Of a stretch of 64,000 bases of DNA, positions 28,824 to 39,775 are shown one piece after another. The DNA comes from Nannobrachium achirus (Eukaryota > Chordata > Actinopteri > Myctophiformes > Myctophidae). A program made the position numbers and the translations under genes. The stretch spans positions 73,581,272 to 73,645,271 of the forward strand of contig OY997641.1 in NCBI GenBank assembly GCA_963921795.1, given 5' to 3'. The notes under the pieces are model-generated. The model was not told the DNA's origin. It did not search any database and saw only the letters and a program-made list of their open reading frames with translations. Within the stretch, counting starts at the first letter, position 1, and every line of letters begins with the position of its first letter.

Positions 28824-29084
28824 TCACTTGGCTTCTCAGTCTGGACAGCTTCCTTTCTCCAAGGGGAGGTGAGACATAGAATGCGAGTGGAATCCAAACG
28901 TGGCTTCTTATTGGTCTGTGGTGGGGGTGGGACAAATACACCAGTGTGTATTGGCTGTCTGATAACGTAGCTACTCTAATCTACTCTGATTTGTTGGAAC
29001 AACATCCAATCAGCAACAACGTCGCCTCCGTCAAAACTGATATACGAGTCAAGTGGATCATGGCCAGACTGAGAAGCGAAATGA
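28824..29084. mobile_element. Short inverted-repeat element after copy 2
   Basis: TCACTTGGCTTCTCAGTCTG faces CAGACTGAGAAGCGAAATGA about 240 bases away. The copy after zinc-finger copy 3 spans 43323-44578 because a hAT-type element inserted inside it. Confidence 0.65.
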
Positions 29085-29440
29085 TAAAACTGATCCACGA
29101 AACGTAGTGTAGCAGGATGGCACCCTGGCTTCATACAGGCAGGCAAACCCTTTAGCTGCGGTTTGTGGCAAATGCTTGGTCAAGATAAGGAGGATTCAAA
29201 TAACTGTATTATGGATGTCTTAATTAACGCCAGGTCTTGTGGAGGTGTGACCAATGCCATTTTACTTTTGTGGGTGCGGAATTCTGCACACTGCATCAAA
29301 GCAGTTCACGGTAAAACGGCCCTGAATTAGTCATGGGTGTTGGGTGTTACTTTAATCAAACCAATCGGAGAGAGTATCAGCTGCCATTCCCTTTAAGATC
29401 AGTGCAAGACATGCGTTAAGCGGCGAGACCAAAAGAGTAT

Positions 29441-29990
29441 AGCTTATATTTTATATTTATATATTTCCAAATAGCTTACCCATCACGGTTGGGAAAAATG
29501 AAAAATAAATAAACCAGTCAATTGCAATAGTGAGGGGACATTCAAGTCCCCCCTCCCCAGATAACAGCAAAGTGACAATTTAAGGACTTAAGACATTTTA
29601 ATACAGAACATAATTAAAAAAGTAGTGTCGATTTGGCTGGCTACTTTTGCCATGTAGCTTGTAGCTTAGGTAACTACATTTCTTTGGGGATAGCTTTAAT
29701 CGAGTGTAACTTGTAGCTTAGGTAACTACATTTTCCAAGTAGCTTGCCCATCACTGATCATTGCAGCTGAAAAGGCCTTAGGACACAAACAGAAAAAAAA
29801 CCTGCCATGACTCAATGGAGAGAATTTTTCAGTTAAAGCCTTTTTAATACACGTTTGAAGGACCTCGATAAAGACTTTTATGTTTGTAAGACCAGCATTT
29901 CATGAGACCTTTAAACACAAAAGCAATCAGCAGGAGTACAGTCATACACTTAGTCTCAAAGGATCACACAAAAAAGCCCAGTGAACTTGT
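29441..29990. other. Non-coding sequence with hAT-type terminus
   Basis: Read on the minus strand from 29755 the sequence is CAGTGATGGGCAAGCTAC, a typical hAT-type terminus, followed by CTAAGCTACAAG repeats. A similar GTAAGCTATTTGG word is at about 29470-29485. I find no clear partner end in inverted orientation. Confidence 0.45.
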
Positions 29991-30127
29991 AATTATTTTG
30001 GGGGGGCGGATGATTAACTTAATGTGCAACATTGTTTTCTCACTCAAAAGTAAACAAACCAACATAAAGTTTAAAGGTATATGCAAATGATAAACATCGG
30101 TCAAATTATCAAACATTAAAGGCAGAA

Positions 30128-30210
30128 ATTGTGAACATAGCCGATTTACATGCTCACAACGCCTCATGTTGCGAGGCGTTGTGAGCATGTAGATCTGCTA
30201 TTTTCACAAT
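30128..30210. repeat. AGATCT hairpin motif, stand-alone copy
   Basis: ATTGTGAACATAGCCGATTT and its near-complement enclose GCCTCATGTTGCGAGGC. Flanks from about 29990 to 30250 resemble 6755-6990 in the giant palindrome (AACTTAATGTG, GGCAGAAATTGTGAA, AAAATGTAATGCCTC), so a longer element is involved. Confidence 0.8.
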
Positions 30211-30289
30211 AGAACCTTATTATATAAAATGTAATGCCTCTTCTATTAGTGCTCGTCAGGGTGGGTGGGGGGTCCCCAGTTAAAATATG

Positions 30290-30780
30290 ATTATTTTGGG
30301 GTCGCGGCCTGAAAAGGTTGAGAACCACTGCTGATATAGGCCGCTGTTTCCCAAACAGTGGGTCTGGACCCATTTGTGGGTCATGGACCAATTTATACGG
30401 GTCACGACTTCACAACGTAAAAATCCCATGTTATTTTCCTACATAAAAAATTAATAAAAGAATTGCCGATTTAAGGGGCAAACGTCTACTTTGTCTTTTG
30501 GGTCTTGAGCTACAAAGTTTGGAAGTTATATTCATCAAAATAGCATAAAAATTACACCAAAATTGTCATGAAGATTCATTTCATATTATGCACAGCAGTA
30601 TAGTCTCACCAGAGAAACGGATGCGTTTCGGCCCGGCGGCCTTCGAGTTTTGAAACGCTGAGGAAGGCGTTTTTTCATCCCAGTTACCCAGTGATTTCCG
30701 TGGCCAAATAATATAGGCCTACACATTAATTTGGGGGTCCTTGACGTTAATTATGTTTGAGAACCACGGATCCTTAATAT
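30290..30780. other. Decayed hAT MITE remnants
   Basis: Words such as GGTTGAGAACCACTG (30311), TTTCCCAAACAGTGGGTC (30347) and TTTGAGAACCACGG (30750) resemble ends of common fish hAT MITEs. Boundaries are not clear. No exon is seen. Confidence 0.5.
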
Positions 30781-31184
30781 CACAGGGGCCATTCTAAGAT
30801 GAAAGACTGGAGGCATGTTTTGAAATATAGATGATATAATCAAATACAATTATTATTGTGCGTTTGCGTGTTACATGGTCCTTGTATGGTTACACACATA
30901 AATGTTACCCCACATTCATTGGTGATGATCCATTTGCATGTATGTTACTCTATGTCGGTATAGATCCATTTGTCTTTATCCACATGTGCGGTGTCGGGTA
31001 ACAGGATACTGTGTCATTAAACATGCAGTATAAAACGTAGTATGATTCCTTGAGTGTTGACTGTGAATAAATGTATTCACATGTAGCTCATTCAGTTTGT
31101 AGGCCTATATTCATTATGTTCAGCTATCATCTCAAAACATCCCAAGTATCTCTGGTCAGTTATAATTCTCTCAACAAACACTTG

Positions 31185-31482
31185 GAGCCCTATTTTTGAC
31201 CATCCTAAACCCTAAATCCCTAAACTTCTTTACCATTTTTTTTTAAATGGTTCAAATAGCTGATCTACAACTAGCTAATCTACAGCTACCGTATATAAAC
31301 AAACAATCAGGATTTGACGGTGCATGAGCAGCAAGATGCATGCGCAGGAGAAGCGGACCAGAGCATGATCTACAAGCGCTCACAACATGTCGATGTAGAT
31401 CGGCTATTTTGAGTATTCAAAATAGTAACAATGCAAAGAAGTTTAGGGGTTTAGGATTTAGCATGGACGAAAATGGGGCCCT
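31185..31482. mobile_element. MITE-like element with about 48-bp inverted ends
   Basis: The left end GAGCCCTATTTTTGACCATC matches the reverse complement of the right end ending GGGGCCC, through CCTAAACCC and AAACTTCTTT. Two AGATC-type motifs (31260, 31362-31405) lie inside. No target duplication is clear. Confidence 0.7.
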
Positions 31483-32111
31483 TGGTCTCAAAATATAATT
31501 GATTGTGGACTCCGATGCAACTTATCAGTGTTAAGATTCTTTTCTCCAATTTTACATTACATAATTTTGTTCTTTTCTCCAAGTTTACATTACATAATTT
31601 TGTTCATGTGAAGATTATATAAAAATGATGAATGACAAATGGTTTATATAGCTGTAGATCAGCTAGCCCAGCTTTTTGAACTATTTAAAAAATCTCAGGT
31701 GTAAACAGGATCATGTGGGGGTTTCAGGAGATAGCCATTTTACTCATAATAATGTACATTGTAATCTACATGTGAGCCTCTGTGCTACTTCTATTTGAAA
31801 ATGTAATAAAAATATTTGAAAAGAAAGATTATACTAAGATCCCAATGGCAGTTATTTTTGCCACTTCTAGTTTTTCCCCCTGTAATGACACTTCTCTCTG
31901 GTTCCGATTTAAACAATTTCTCAAAATAAATGGCAATTTAAAACTTGACTGAATTAAAGAATTCATTGTTTCCGTTAATCAATTCAAAATTAATGTAAAC
32001 GTATCAACAAAACATGTTGATATATACATTTTGAATGGATGCTTTAATTCTATTGATCTGTTACAGAGGATTAAATTACTAAGCAGTTTTTTCTTTGAAA
32101 TTATATTTTAA
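31483..32111. other. AT-rich sequence without recognised genes
   Basis: Only short direct repeats are visible, such as TTACATTACATAATTTTGTT twice at about 31551 and 31585. Confidence 0.6.
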
Positions 32112-32574
32112 AGGACAACTTTAGTTTTTTCCAACATGGGTTCATATTTTAGATTGTAGTTAAAGAATATAAAAGATGAGTGTTAAAATGATTTCATTTA
32201 CTTCTTTCTATTGTTTTAGAGATTCTTATTTCAGTGGTTGGGGGCATGCTTACAAGTGGCTAAATATGCCATTTTACACAGAATAAGCCCTTTACCAAGA
32301 TAAAACGCAACTTTTCATGGTTGGATGTGACTTATGGGGGCTAGAAGTGTTACTGTAAATAGCAATAAAGAAACTGCTGGCTTATTGTGTCTAAAAGACA
32401 TATTTAGCAACTTGTACGCATGTCCCCATGCGTACGCATGCCCCACATTTAAGCACGGTAAACACGGTAAAACAATAGAACAAGGCAAATGAAAACATTT
32501 TAACACTCACTTTTTCTTTTCTCTAATTACAATCTAAAATATGAACCCTTGTTGTAAAAAAACAAAGTTGTCCT
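32112..32574. mobile_element. 463-bp MITE with TTAA target duplication
   Basis: Inverted ends of about 57 bp start AGGACAACTTTAGTTTTTT and end AAAGTTGTCCT. TTAA flanks both sides (32108-32111, 32575-32578). The interior carries CATGCGTACGCATG. It is of the same end type as the elements at 2383-2487 and 46607-47004. Confidence 0.85.
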
Positions 32575-32723
32575 TTAAGTCTGTTTAAAAGGGATGTACT
32601 TTACCATTCACTTAGTCAGGGGACTTGATTACTTCATAAACATCTGTGTTGCCTAAAGGTAAATAAGCATTAATTTGGTGCTTATAAATGTTATTTCAAT
32701 TTAATTAATTCCATTAATTTATA

Positions 32724-32880
32724 TTAAAAATAACCAGATGTCAGAAATGTTCTTGACCGATGTGATTGGTTTAAAGACTGACCATGCTGTAGTGGGCAGT
32801 ACACATGATCAGTAACTCCACTTTGATTGGTCCTCTGGTCTGCAGCTGAGCCCTGATTGGTGTCCTCATACTCAATGGGC
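32724..32880 (-). CDS. Terminal exon of a tyrosine-containing tail, possible immune receptor
   Basis: Acceptor TAACAG, then 157 nt to a TAA at 32724. In phase with the micro-exon at 32982 it reads TPIEYEDTNQGSAADQ, later VTDHVYCPLQHGQS, and ends FLTSGYF. Short tails with spaced tyrosines, coded by several small exons, are typical of fish Ig-superfamily receptors and similar signalling proteins. The tyrosine contexts (IEYEDT, HVYCPL) do not fit a strict ITIM. No transmembrane or Ig exon was found upstream within the window, so the assignment is tentative. Confidence 0.5.
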
Positions 32881-32981
32881 CTGTTATTAAAATAAAATAG
32901 ACATTTATCAGAAATGGCGTAAACAAGATGTAATCTACTGCTGTCATGCATGTTGATGAATAGACAGAGTATTGTACTTAC

Positions 32982-32997
32982 GTGATATAATCTGGAT
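32982..32997 (-). CDS. 16-nt micro-exon of the tyrosine tail
   Basis: Acceptor TTTACAG and donor GTAAGT enclose ATCCAGATTATATCAC. With phase 1 entry it codes PDYIT and joins the next exon in the only open phase. The frame agreement and near-consensus splice sites support it, but 16 nt is too short for certainty. Confidence 0.45.
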
Positions 32998-33059
32998 CTG
33001 TAAATTAAAAACAATACGTTATACATATTATTTGAATCAAATAAAAACATTTAATATAA

Positions 33060-33793
33060 GTTATTTGTCAGTATGTTTTCTTCATGTTAAAGCAATCGGA
33101 CACTTTGGCAGAGGAATGTTTTGGTTGTTTAACTACCTTGTCATGGAGAAACTAGTCCAATTAGGGAGATTGCTGCATCACACAGGTGATTAGAAATGAA
33201 CTAGCCTGGGAACGATGCAAATTGGGAGTGATGCAAATAAGGAATGCATGTCCTGCTGTTATATGCAATACTCGTTATACCCATTAGGTGGTTCTGGGAA
33301 GTCTTTGTGCAATCACAAACATCTGGGGGGTAGCTAGTCTTCATACCCAATCCAATGACACCTAGTACTTTCAAAAACGAATAAGAAATACATTTGAGCT
33401 GATCAGATTATTTTTCATTGACATCAGCAAAGATCTTGGGCTGCCAGCATTAACAGCCAATAGCCACTTTTCCTTGGTAAATTCTAGTCTGCAAGAGCTT
33501 ATGATTTGTTGTCATATCTCGAGAACTGTGTGACCATTGGTCATATAACTTGGTGTTCTGTGTTCAGATAACCGAGGCTGTTCCAATGGCACCATGAACT
33601 GTACCATAAAAAAAATAAAAAATAAAATAAATGAAAATTGTAGATCTGCTGCTTTTGTGGACAAACAACCGGCCATATCTCAAGTTGAGAACGTAACTGT
33701 TCCTTGTATCTTGCATTGCTGGATTCAGCATTCAAATGCCTTTCCAATTTCTATTTTAGCCTTTCATAGGAACAGGGGGGTTTGTTTTTCATT

Positions 33794-33795
<2 letters not shown>
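33060..33795. other. Non-coding sequence, nothing recognised
   Basis: No exon with good splice sites, no repeat ends. A single AGATCTGCTGCTTTTGTGG word at 33642 recalls the dispersed hairpin motif. Confidence 0.5.
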
Positions 33796-33869
<74 letters not shown>

Positions 33870-33880
33870 CGTGCGTGCGA
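33796..33880. repeat. (GT)n microsatellite
   Basis: Uninterrupted GT run ending in GTGC repeats. Overlapping Cys-Val and His-Thr ORFs are artefacts. Confidence 0.97.
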
Positions 33881-34918
33881 AATACTAATATTAATATCAA
33901 TAATTCAACGTTAAGACAACCCGGTTCGAGAGTGGTGTCTTCGGATCGGTCTCGGTGAGACGGACGCAATGGCACCTTCCTGGTTTACAGGACTAAGGGA
34001 ACCAGAGAAAGGCAATGGGGAAGTTCTCAAAGAAATATACAGCAAATGTGCTGGGGAATTTGTTGGTTGAAAAACTGAAACTAAAATAATCCAAATATGG
34101 GCCTAAAAATGAACAGTTTCCTTGTACTCAGGGGAGTAAGGTGCACCCAGCTGTGCAGTGAATTTGAATGACAATATTGATGAATATATTCAATATATTA
34201 ATATATTAAAAATACGATTTTTATGAAAAAATGTGAATAAGGGCGCTACGACGTTGAGGAAAAGACGTCCTCAGAATTCCGAACGCAATGGTGCGCCATT
34301 CAACGACGCCGGACGCACCATTCGGCCGGTATCGCACATTCCCCACCGAAAAAAGTTAAAGAATAGCATTTATGCTGAATTTTTTATAACTTCCCGGGAA
34401 AACATCTTCCATACAAAAATGTTATTTGCATTACGATCGCGTCGTCGAAATACATATAACTTGTTTGATTCACTTCGGGAAGTTTGGGGCGTGACAACTG
34501 TTATGTTATGTTATTACTACTCATTATGTTGTTTTGCATATTATTGTAGGCCTATTGTCTTTTGTCATTGAAAGTCTCGATGAACTGAATACAAAGGAAT
34601 GCAATGGAAATGAGCCCTGGCTTTTTAGTTTTTTCTTTTTTTTACAATGTCGTCAATTAAATGAAGTCCCCATCACATCTGTGGGCAAATTACATCCTGC
34701 ACATAATTCCACATCAAACTCTGCTCTGAGTCTAATGATCATTACATCCTGATGTGAAAGAAAATGTGTCAAAAGAATAAAACATGACGGTTGTTATGCA
34801 GTTCTTTCTTTTTCTTTTTACCCCTTGTTCTCCCCAATGTAGTAGTTATGCCAAATGATTCTTCCCCACACACATTTCTCTCTTTTCACTGCTGTTGTAT
34901 CCTACTGACTCACTAGTG

Positions 34919-35259
34919 CAGGGGTTTTCAAAGTGGGTGACGGGGCACCCTGGGGTGCCGCGACAGCAGTCCAGGGCTGCCGCGAGATCATTTGATGATA
35001 TATTTGGAATTTACTCCAATTATTACTTAATTAACAATATATATTTAGTATAATTTTAAACTTGAAGTAGGCCTACAGAGCAATTTTCAGTCAGTTCTCA
35101 GTCTTAACCAAAATGGCTATTATCTCGCAACATGATCACTAAAATATGCTATAAACATAAGGTGCTGGGAGTGAAAATTATGAATATAATGTAGGGGTGC
35201 CTCGGATGAAAAGAATATTTATAGGGGTGCCCTGAGCCAAAACAGTTTGGGAATCCCTG
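34919..35259. mobile_element. 341-bp hAT MITE
   Basis: The ends are CAGGGGTTTTCAAAG and, reversed, CAGGGATTCCCAAAC. Perfect 8-bp target duplications CACTAGTG lie at 34911-34918 and 35260-35267. The element at 49534-49951 is the same family in opposite orientation. Confidence 0.9.
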
Positions 35260-35349
35260 CACTAGTGAATCAGTCTGTCAGTCATTCAGTGACAGTTACA
35301 CATCTCCTCCACCAGGGGGCGAAAGGCATTAAAGCATCAGTGCCTGGAT

Positions 35350-35530
35350 CCATTATTGCGCATGCGCTAAACCACGTTGATCCGGAAGCCGGATCTTCCG
35401 GAAGTAGAATGTTTCTGGCGTGGCGTTTCCACAACAAAGGAACCGTTGGTGTTTCATGGCGGGACATAACTCGACTCGCTCGCTTTAGCTCGGCGGCGGT
35501 GTCTCACGTGGATCAAGTCCGCTTGAGTGT
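35350..35530 (+). promoter_or_regulatory. CpG-rich promoter with NRF1 and ETS sites
   Basis: TGCGCATGCGC (35357-35367) is a full NRF1 site. CCGGAAG (35382) and CTTCCGGAAGT (35395-35405) are ETS/GABP-type sites, the second palindromic. CpGs are dense compared with the surroundings, and a CACGTG E-box follows near 35506. There is no TATA box. The zinc-finger first exon begins 200 bases downstream. Binding is inferred from motif match only. Confidence 0.7.
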
Positions 35531-35609
35531 TGGTGTTTAGTTTCATGGTGGTTGGGACACAGCGCGTGGTGAAAAGCTTCTCATATTAAAAGGAGTTAAA
35601 ACGCTTCAA

Positions 35610-35832
35610 ATGGAGTCTGTAGGCCTACGGCTGAAGATAAATGAACACATGACGTCGGTGGGAGAGGGGATATTGTGTGTTTTGGAAAAGCAACAAAGTG
35701 TTGATGTTTGTGGCGTGAAGCTCGATGTCAGAGTGTTTGTGTTGGAGCGCCTCCGTGCGGCCGCAGAGGTCATGTGCAACCTCTTCCAGAGAGAGATGGA
35801 GACACTACACAACACCCAACTACACACTGCAG
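35610..35832 (+). CDS. C2H2 zinc-finger gene, first exon
   Basis: ATG at 35610 to donor GTATGT gives 74 codons and one base (phase 1). The product starts MESVGLRLKINEHMTSVGEG and continues with a hydrophobic helix-like segment (VFVLERLRAAAEVMCNLFQ), ending MCNLFQREMETLHNTQLHTAG. This is the usual short first exon of many teleost multi-finger genes. The phase fits finger-gene exon 2. The next exon is not adjacent; a LINE lies immediately downstream. The nearest compatible acceptor on this strand is copy 3 exon 2 at 41760. Confidence 0.75.
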
Positions 35833-35957
35833 GTATGTCTGTTACACACACAACACCACACTACACACTGCAGGTATGTCTGTTACACACACAACACCAC
35901 ACTACACACTGCAGGTATGTCTGTTACACACACAACAACCACACTACACACTGCAGT
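35813..35957 (+). repeat. 41-bp tandem repeat copying the splice donor
   Basis: Each unit holds CACTACACACTGCAGGTATG. Donors G|GTATGT lie at 35833, 35874 and 35915; a fourth unit reads GCAGTGTC and lacks the donor. Because 41 is not a multiple of 3, only the first donor keeps phase 1. Confidence 0.9.
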
Positions 35958-36261
35958 GTCTGTTACACTTAAACATACCTGTCTCGGAAGCTTAATTTCA
36001 AATATTAAGTGCTTATTCCATGGCCATAGATGTTGCAATTCTCTTCGGGTGGGTACAAGTAACCGTATCTTCAGTAGTGTTCAATGAAAATGCATTTTAA
36101 TCTGAATGGTGGCCATTTTTGGCGTATTTCCTCCATATGTTTCAACTTGTTTCGAGGTCCCAGTAGACAGAGGCTAACCTGCCGACGTGAGTGAATGCTA
36201 ACCTGCTCATACAGGTGAATGCTAACCCAAAGCCTAAACCATTAAGCTTAAACCTAACCTG

Positions 36262-37442
36262 TCCCAGCTAGATTTCTCAGAGATTCAGCCGCCACCATTG
36301 CTCCAATCATTACCCACATAATTAACCTTTCCATCGAACAGGGTCATGTCCCCCAGGACTTCAAACTAGCAAAAGTAACCCCCCTGCACAAAAAAGGTAG
36401 CAAACTAGACCCTGGAAACTACCGCCCTGTTTCCATTCTTAGCTCCATATCCAAAGTCATGGAGAAAATAGTCTACGAACAGATTGCAAGATATCTCGAT
36501 GAGAATAATCTGATTTACGAGTTCCAATCTGGATTCAGAAAATCCCATTCCACTGACACATGCCTTCTCTATTTGACTGACCAAATCAAACGCGAAGCGG
36601 ACCAGGGCAAATATAGCGGCATGGTCATGATGGACCTCCAGAAGGCATTTGACACCGTGGATCATGCTATTCTGATTGAGAAACTAAAAGCCATCGGTCT
36701 TGACAGCGCAGCAGTGAGCTGGATGCAATCTTACCTGGTGGGGAGGGAACAGGTGGTGGAGATTAACGGTACCCTGTCCCCCCCCCCCTCCCAGTAAGCT
36801 GTGGTGTTCCTCAAGGTAGCATACTGGGACCTCTGTTGTTCCTAATATACGTGAACGACATGGCATCTGCTTGCGACTGCAACCTGTTCCTGTTCGCGGA
36901 TGACTCGGCTCTCCTAGTCTCGGGCAAGGACCACTTGCAGGTTGAAAAGACACTTAACTCTGAACTGAGTAAGATCTGCACATGGCTTAACGACAACAAA
37001 TTATCAATTCACCTGGGAAAAACCGAGTCCATCCTCTTTGGATCAAATCATAACCTCAAAAAGATAGATGACTTCACAATCAAAGTGGGTGACAAGGTCA
37101 TAACACGAAAAAACGAAATCTCTTACTTAGGATGTATCCTTGAAGCTAATCTTTCCAGCGAAAAGATGACTTCTAAACTAATAAAAAAAATCAACCAACG
37201 AACTCGTTTCCTACAGAGGATCGCCCCAATGGTCAACTTCAACACACTGAAGACCATAGCTGGTGCAATAATCCAGCCCCTCTTTGACTACGGAGTCCAC
37301 GTATGGTATCGTGACGCCCCACAAGCCCTAAAAACTAAACTCCAAACAGCCCAAAATAAACTAATTAGGGTCCTGCTTAACCTTCCCTATCAGACTCACC
37401 TCACCGCTACTCACCAGTTAAAAGTGGGGTGGCTCAGAGTAG
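36262..37442 (+). pseudogene. LINE reverse transcriptase, main part
   Basis: Readable motifs in order: KLAKVTPLHKKG and NYRPVSILSSISKVMEK, FRKSHSTDTCLLYL, MDLQKAFDTVDHAIL, CGVPQGSILGPLLFLIYVND, FADDSALLV (the catalytic FADD box) and WLNDNKLSIHLGKTESILFG. The enzyme would copy element RNA at a nicked target. Two reading frames meet at a poly-C tract near 36780, a likely slippage frameshift. The frame stops in the 593-bp insertion. Confidence 0.88.
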
Positions 37443-38035
37443 CCTGACACTTCAGTCCGCACATCACCCCCCCCTGCTGGTGGGTGGTTTGTAGTGTGGA
37501 CTGAAGCTGCACACATTTTAATCTATTTCGAAGGCGCCCGAAGAGCGGGCGCATTGAATGGGCCAATCAGGGTTGTATGCTTGGGGCACGTGTGTGGCTG
37601 CTCCGGTCCCAGCCCCCTCCAAACAGAGCTCTTGAGCTCACGTAAGACTCACTCGTGGACTCTGATTGGTGTCCTCTGCCCACGTGAGAGTCTAGTGGAC
37701 TCTGATTGGTCCGTGAAAACTGTCATGGCGGAGTCAGACTTGACTCGTATTATTTTAATAAACTATGAAATAGTGCCGTTTCTTCACGTTTTAATACCAT
37801 TTTGCACTAACGTAAACATGCAGACATATAATATGTTATGAGAAATAACGTATTTTTGCAATGTCACGCCACGTCGCCGTCGCGCGTGTGTGTGTGTGTA
37901 TGTGTGTGTGTGTGTGTGTGTGACGTCAATAGGCTTTAGCCCCCCCCCGCCGAAATGGATTGTCTGCCCGGAATGTCAGACTCTCTCCCCCCACGTAGTG
38001 TGGTGTTGAGATGTCGGACGCTAGCAGTCAGGCAA
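37443..38035. mobile_element. 593-bp insertion in LINE with 12-bp target duplication
   Basis: GGCTCAGAGTAG occurs at 37431-37442 and 38036-38047, and the LINE frame continues across if one copy and the insert are removed. The insert starts with a hairpin (CTTCAGTCC facing GGACTGAAG across about 40 bases) and ends in G-poor GT repeats and CCCCCCCC tracts. It has no long open frame of known type, no poly-A tail and no matching inverted ends. A retroposed fragment is the simplest reading. Confidence 0.75.
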
Positions 38036-38047
38036 GGCTCAGAGTAG

Positions 38048-38352
38048 ATGACAGAGTACAGCAACTTGCAATGGGCCTGGTGTACAAGATACACTACACC
38101 ACTATGATACCCAAGTACCTGTCAAAATACTTTATAAACGTTAAGGATGTCCATAATTGCAACACCAGAGGCAGTGCCACAGATCACGTTCAACCCAGAG
38201 TCAACTCAAAGAAAGGGTCAAACTCGTTCTTCTGCTATACCACAAAAATGTGGAATGCCTTACCGAAGGCCATAAAGGAGTGTGGATCACTAGCATCCTT
38301 TAAAATTGCCCTGAAAAACCACTTACAGGCAGCAGCCGTTCGCAACTGGTAA
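38048..38352 (+). pseudogene. LINE ORF2 C-terminal part
   Basis: About 100 residues after the insertion, beginning DDRVQQLAMGLVYKIHY and ending AAAVRNW before TAA. The context TKMWNALPKAIKECGSLASF is the usual tail of CR1/L2-group ORF2. Confidence 0.85.
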
Positions 38353-38767
38353 AAACCTAGCCCAACCCTACCCTCCCCTGCCCCTTCCTTGTATATACTT
38401 ACTGTTTATTTAGACTTACTGTTATCTTTTTCTTTTCTTTATATCTACTGCATAGTACTGTGTTCTATTTGTCTGTCATTCAATGTTATATATCCCCTGC
38501 CCCTTCCTTGTATATACTTACTGTTTGTTCAGACTTACTGTTATCTTTTTCTTTTCTTTATATCTACTGCATAGTACTGTGTTCTATTTGTCTGTCATTC
38601 AATGTTATATGAGATACTTAAATGGTTTCCTGTTGAAATAAGCTTAGTCTTTTCATGGATCTCCTTTTAGTAGACCTTGTACCAGTGAACTGTACCGTCA
38701 TGAATCTGTACATTGTCCTATGCAAACTTCTAATAAAGCCTTCAATCAATCAATCAATCAAACCCCT

Positions 38768-39775
38768 ACCCTTACCCTAACCAGACTACTGGGACCTCGA
38801 AACAATAGAAACATCAAGATTGTGCCTTTGGTTGGGCAGGTGTACGGCACTCTGAAATGGCCACTCTTTATTGAAATATACGGAAGGTAAGGGCGGCAGT
38901 GGCTCAGGGGTAGAGAAACTGTCATTAGAACACAGAGGGTTCCCGAAGGATTCCCAGTTTGATCCCGGACTCCCTCAGAGTTGGTGTTGAAGAGTCCTTG
39001 TGCAAGAACCCCTGGTTGCTCCCGATGAGCAGGTTGGTGCCTTGAATGGGTGAATGTAAATCTATGTAATGCGCTTTGGATAAAGTTCGCTATATAAATG
39101 CACCATTTACCATTTAAGGGTACTTCTGCGGGCCTGAAGAGAATTGTAGAATCAGTGGTCATCGAGTAAGCACTTTATATTTCATATATTTATATTTATA
39201 GATCAGGCTTTTGCTGTGGTAGCCTCTCTCTCTCATAATGTTCATAGGGCTCAATAGTGGGCCCTCTACAACCAGACAGGTTAAAAGTATCAATTTCAGA
39301 CATATATTTCCAACAACCTATTGAAAAAATAACTACCGAACGAAACCACAGTGAAATCGATGGTTAGTTAATCGAAGGATAGTCGCTCAGTCGTAAGTTG
39401 TAACTCATGACATGAGTTTTGTTTGTAGTAGTCCCATACATACATCATTGTGTTCATGCTTAGCTGCACACTTCTCAAAATGAAAATCAAAACATATCGG
39501 GCGAGACTGATTCATCAACAAAAGAAGTCATGCCCATATGGGCTGTCCAGATATGGGCATGAAAGGGACAAGGACTGACAGATATGTATGGTCATATCAG
39601 TTGGATTGGCGGTGCGACAGAGGTGTGAGTGCTCCATTGTGGCCCAAACTCTTGACCTATAGCAGCGAAAATAGCTTACATCAGGATGGGGACAATTAAT
39701 TTATCTCTTAGAACAAGTAGTGACTGATCCTTTCAACTGAACAAAAGTACAAAACATACTAAACTTTTATAGTTG
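38768..39775 (+). repeat. Segmental duplication block B
   Basis: Matches 24496-25525 including the SINE (38892-39115). Similarity ends at TTTATAGTT, just before the place where block A continues to zinc-finger exon 1. Confidence 0.9.

Larger units (their letters stand above)
36262..38763 (+). mobile_element. 5'-truncated LINE (CR1/L2/Jockey group)
   Basis: It carries reverse-transcriptase coding sequence, a 3' UTR and a tail of TCAA repeats after AATAAAGCC. The 5' end begins inside the RT coding region. A 593-bp insertion splits it at 37443-38035, and a 119-bp stretch of the 3' UTR is tandemly duplicated (starts 38375 and 38494). Clade assignment within the group is not certain. Confidence 0.88.

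Noticed and set aside
34233..34571. 112-residue plus-strand ORF
   Set aside because: No motif, no splice support, low-complexity basic start; not enough to call a gene.
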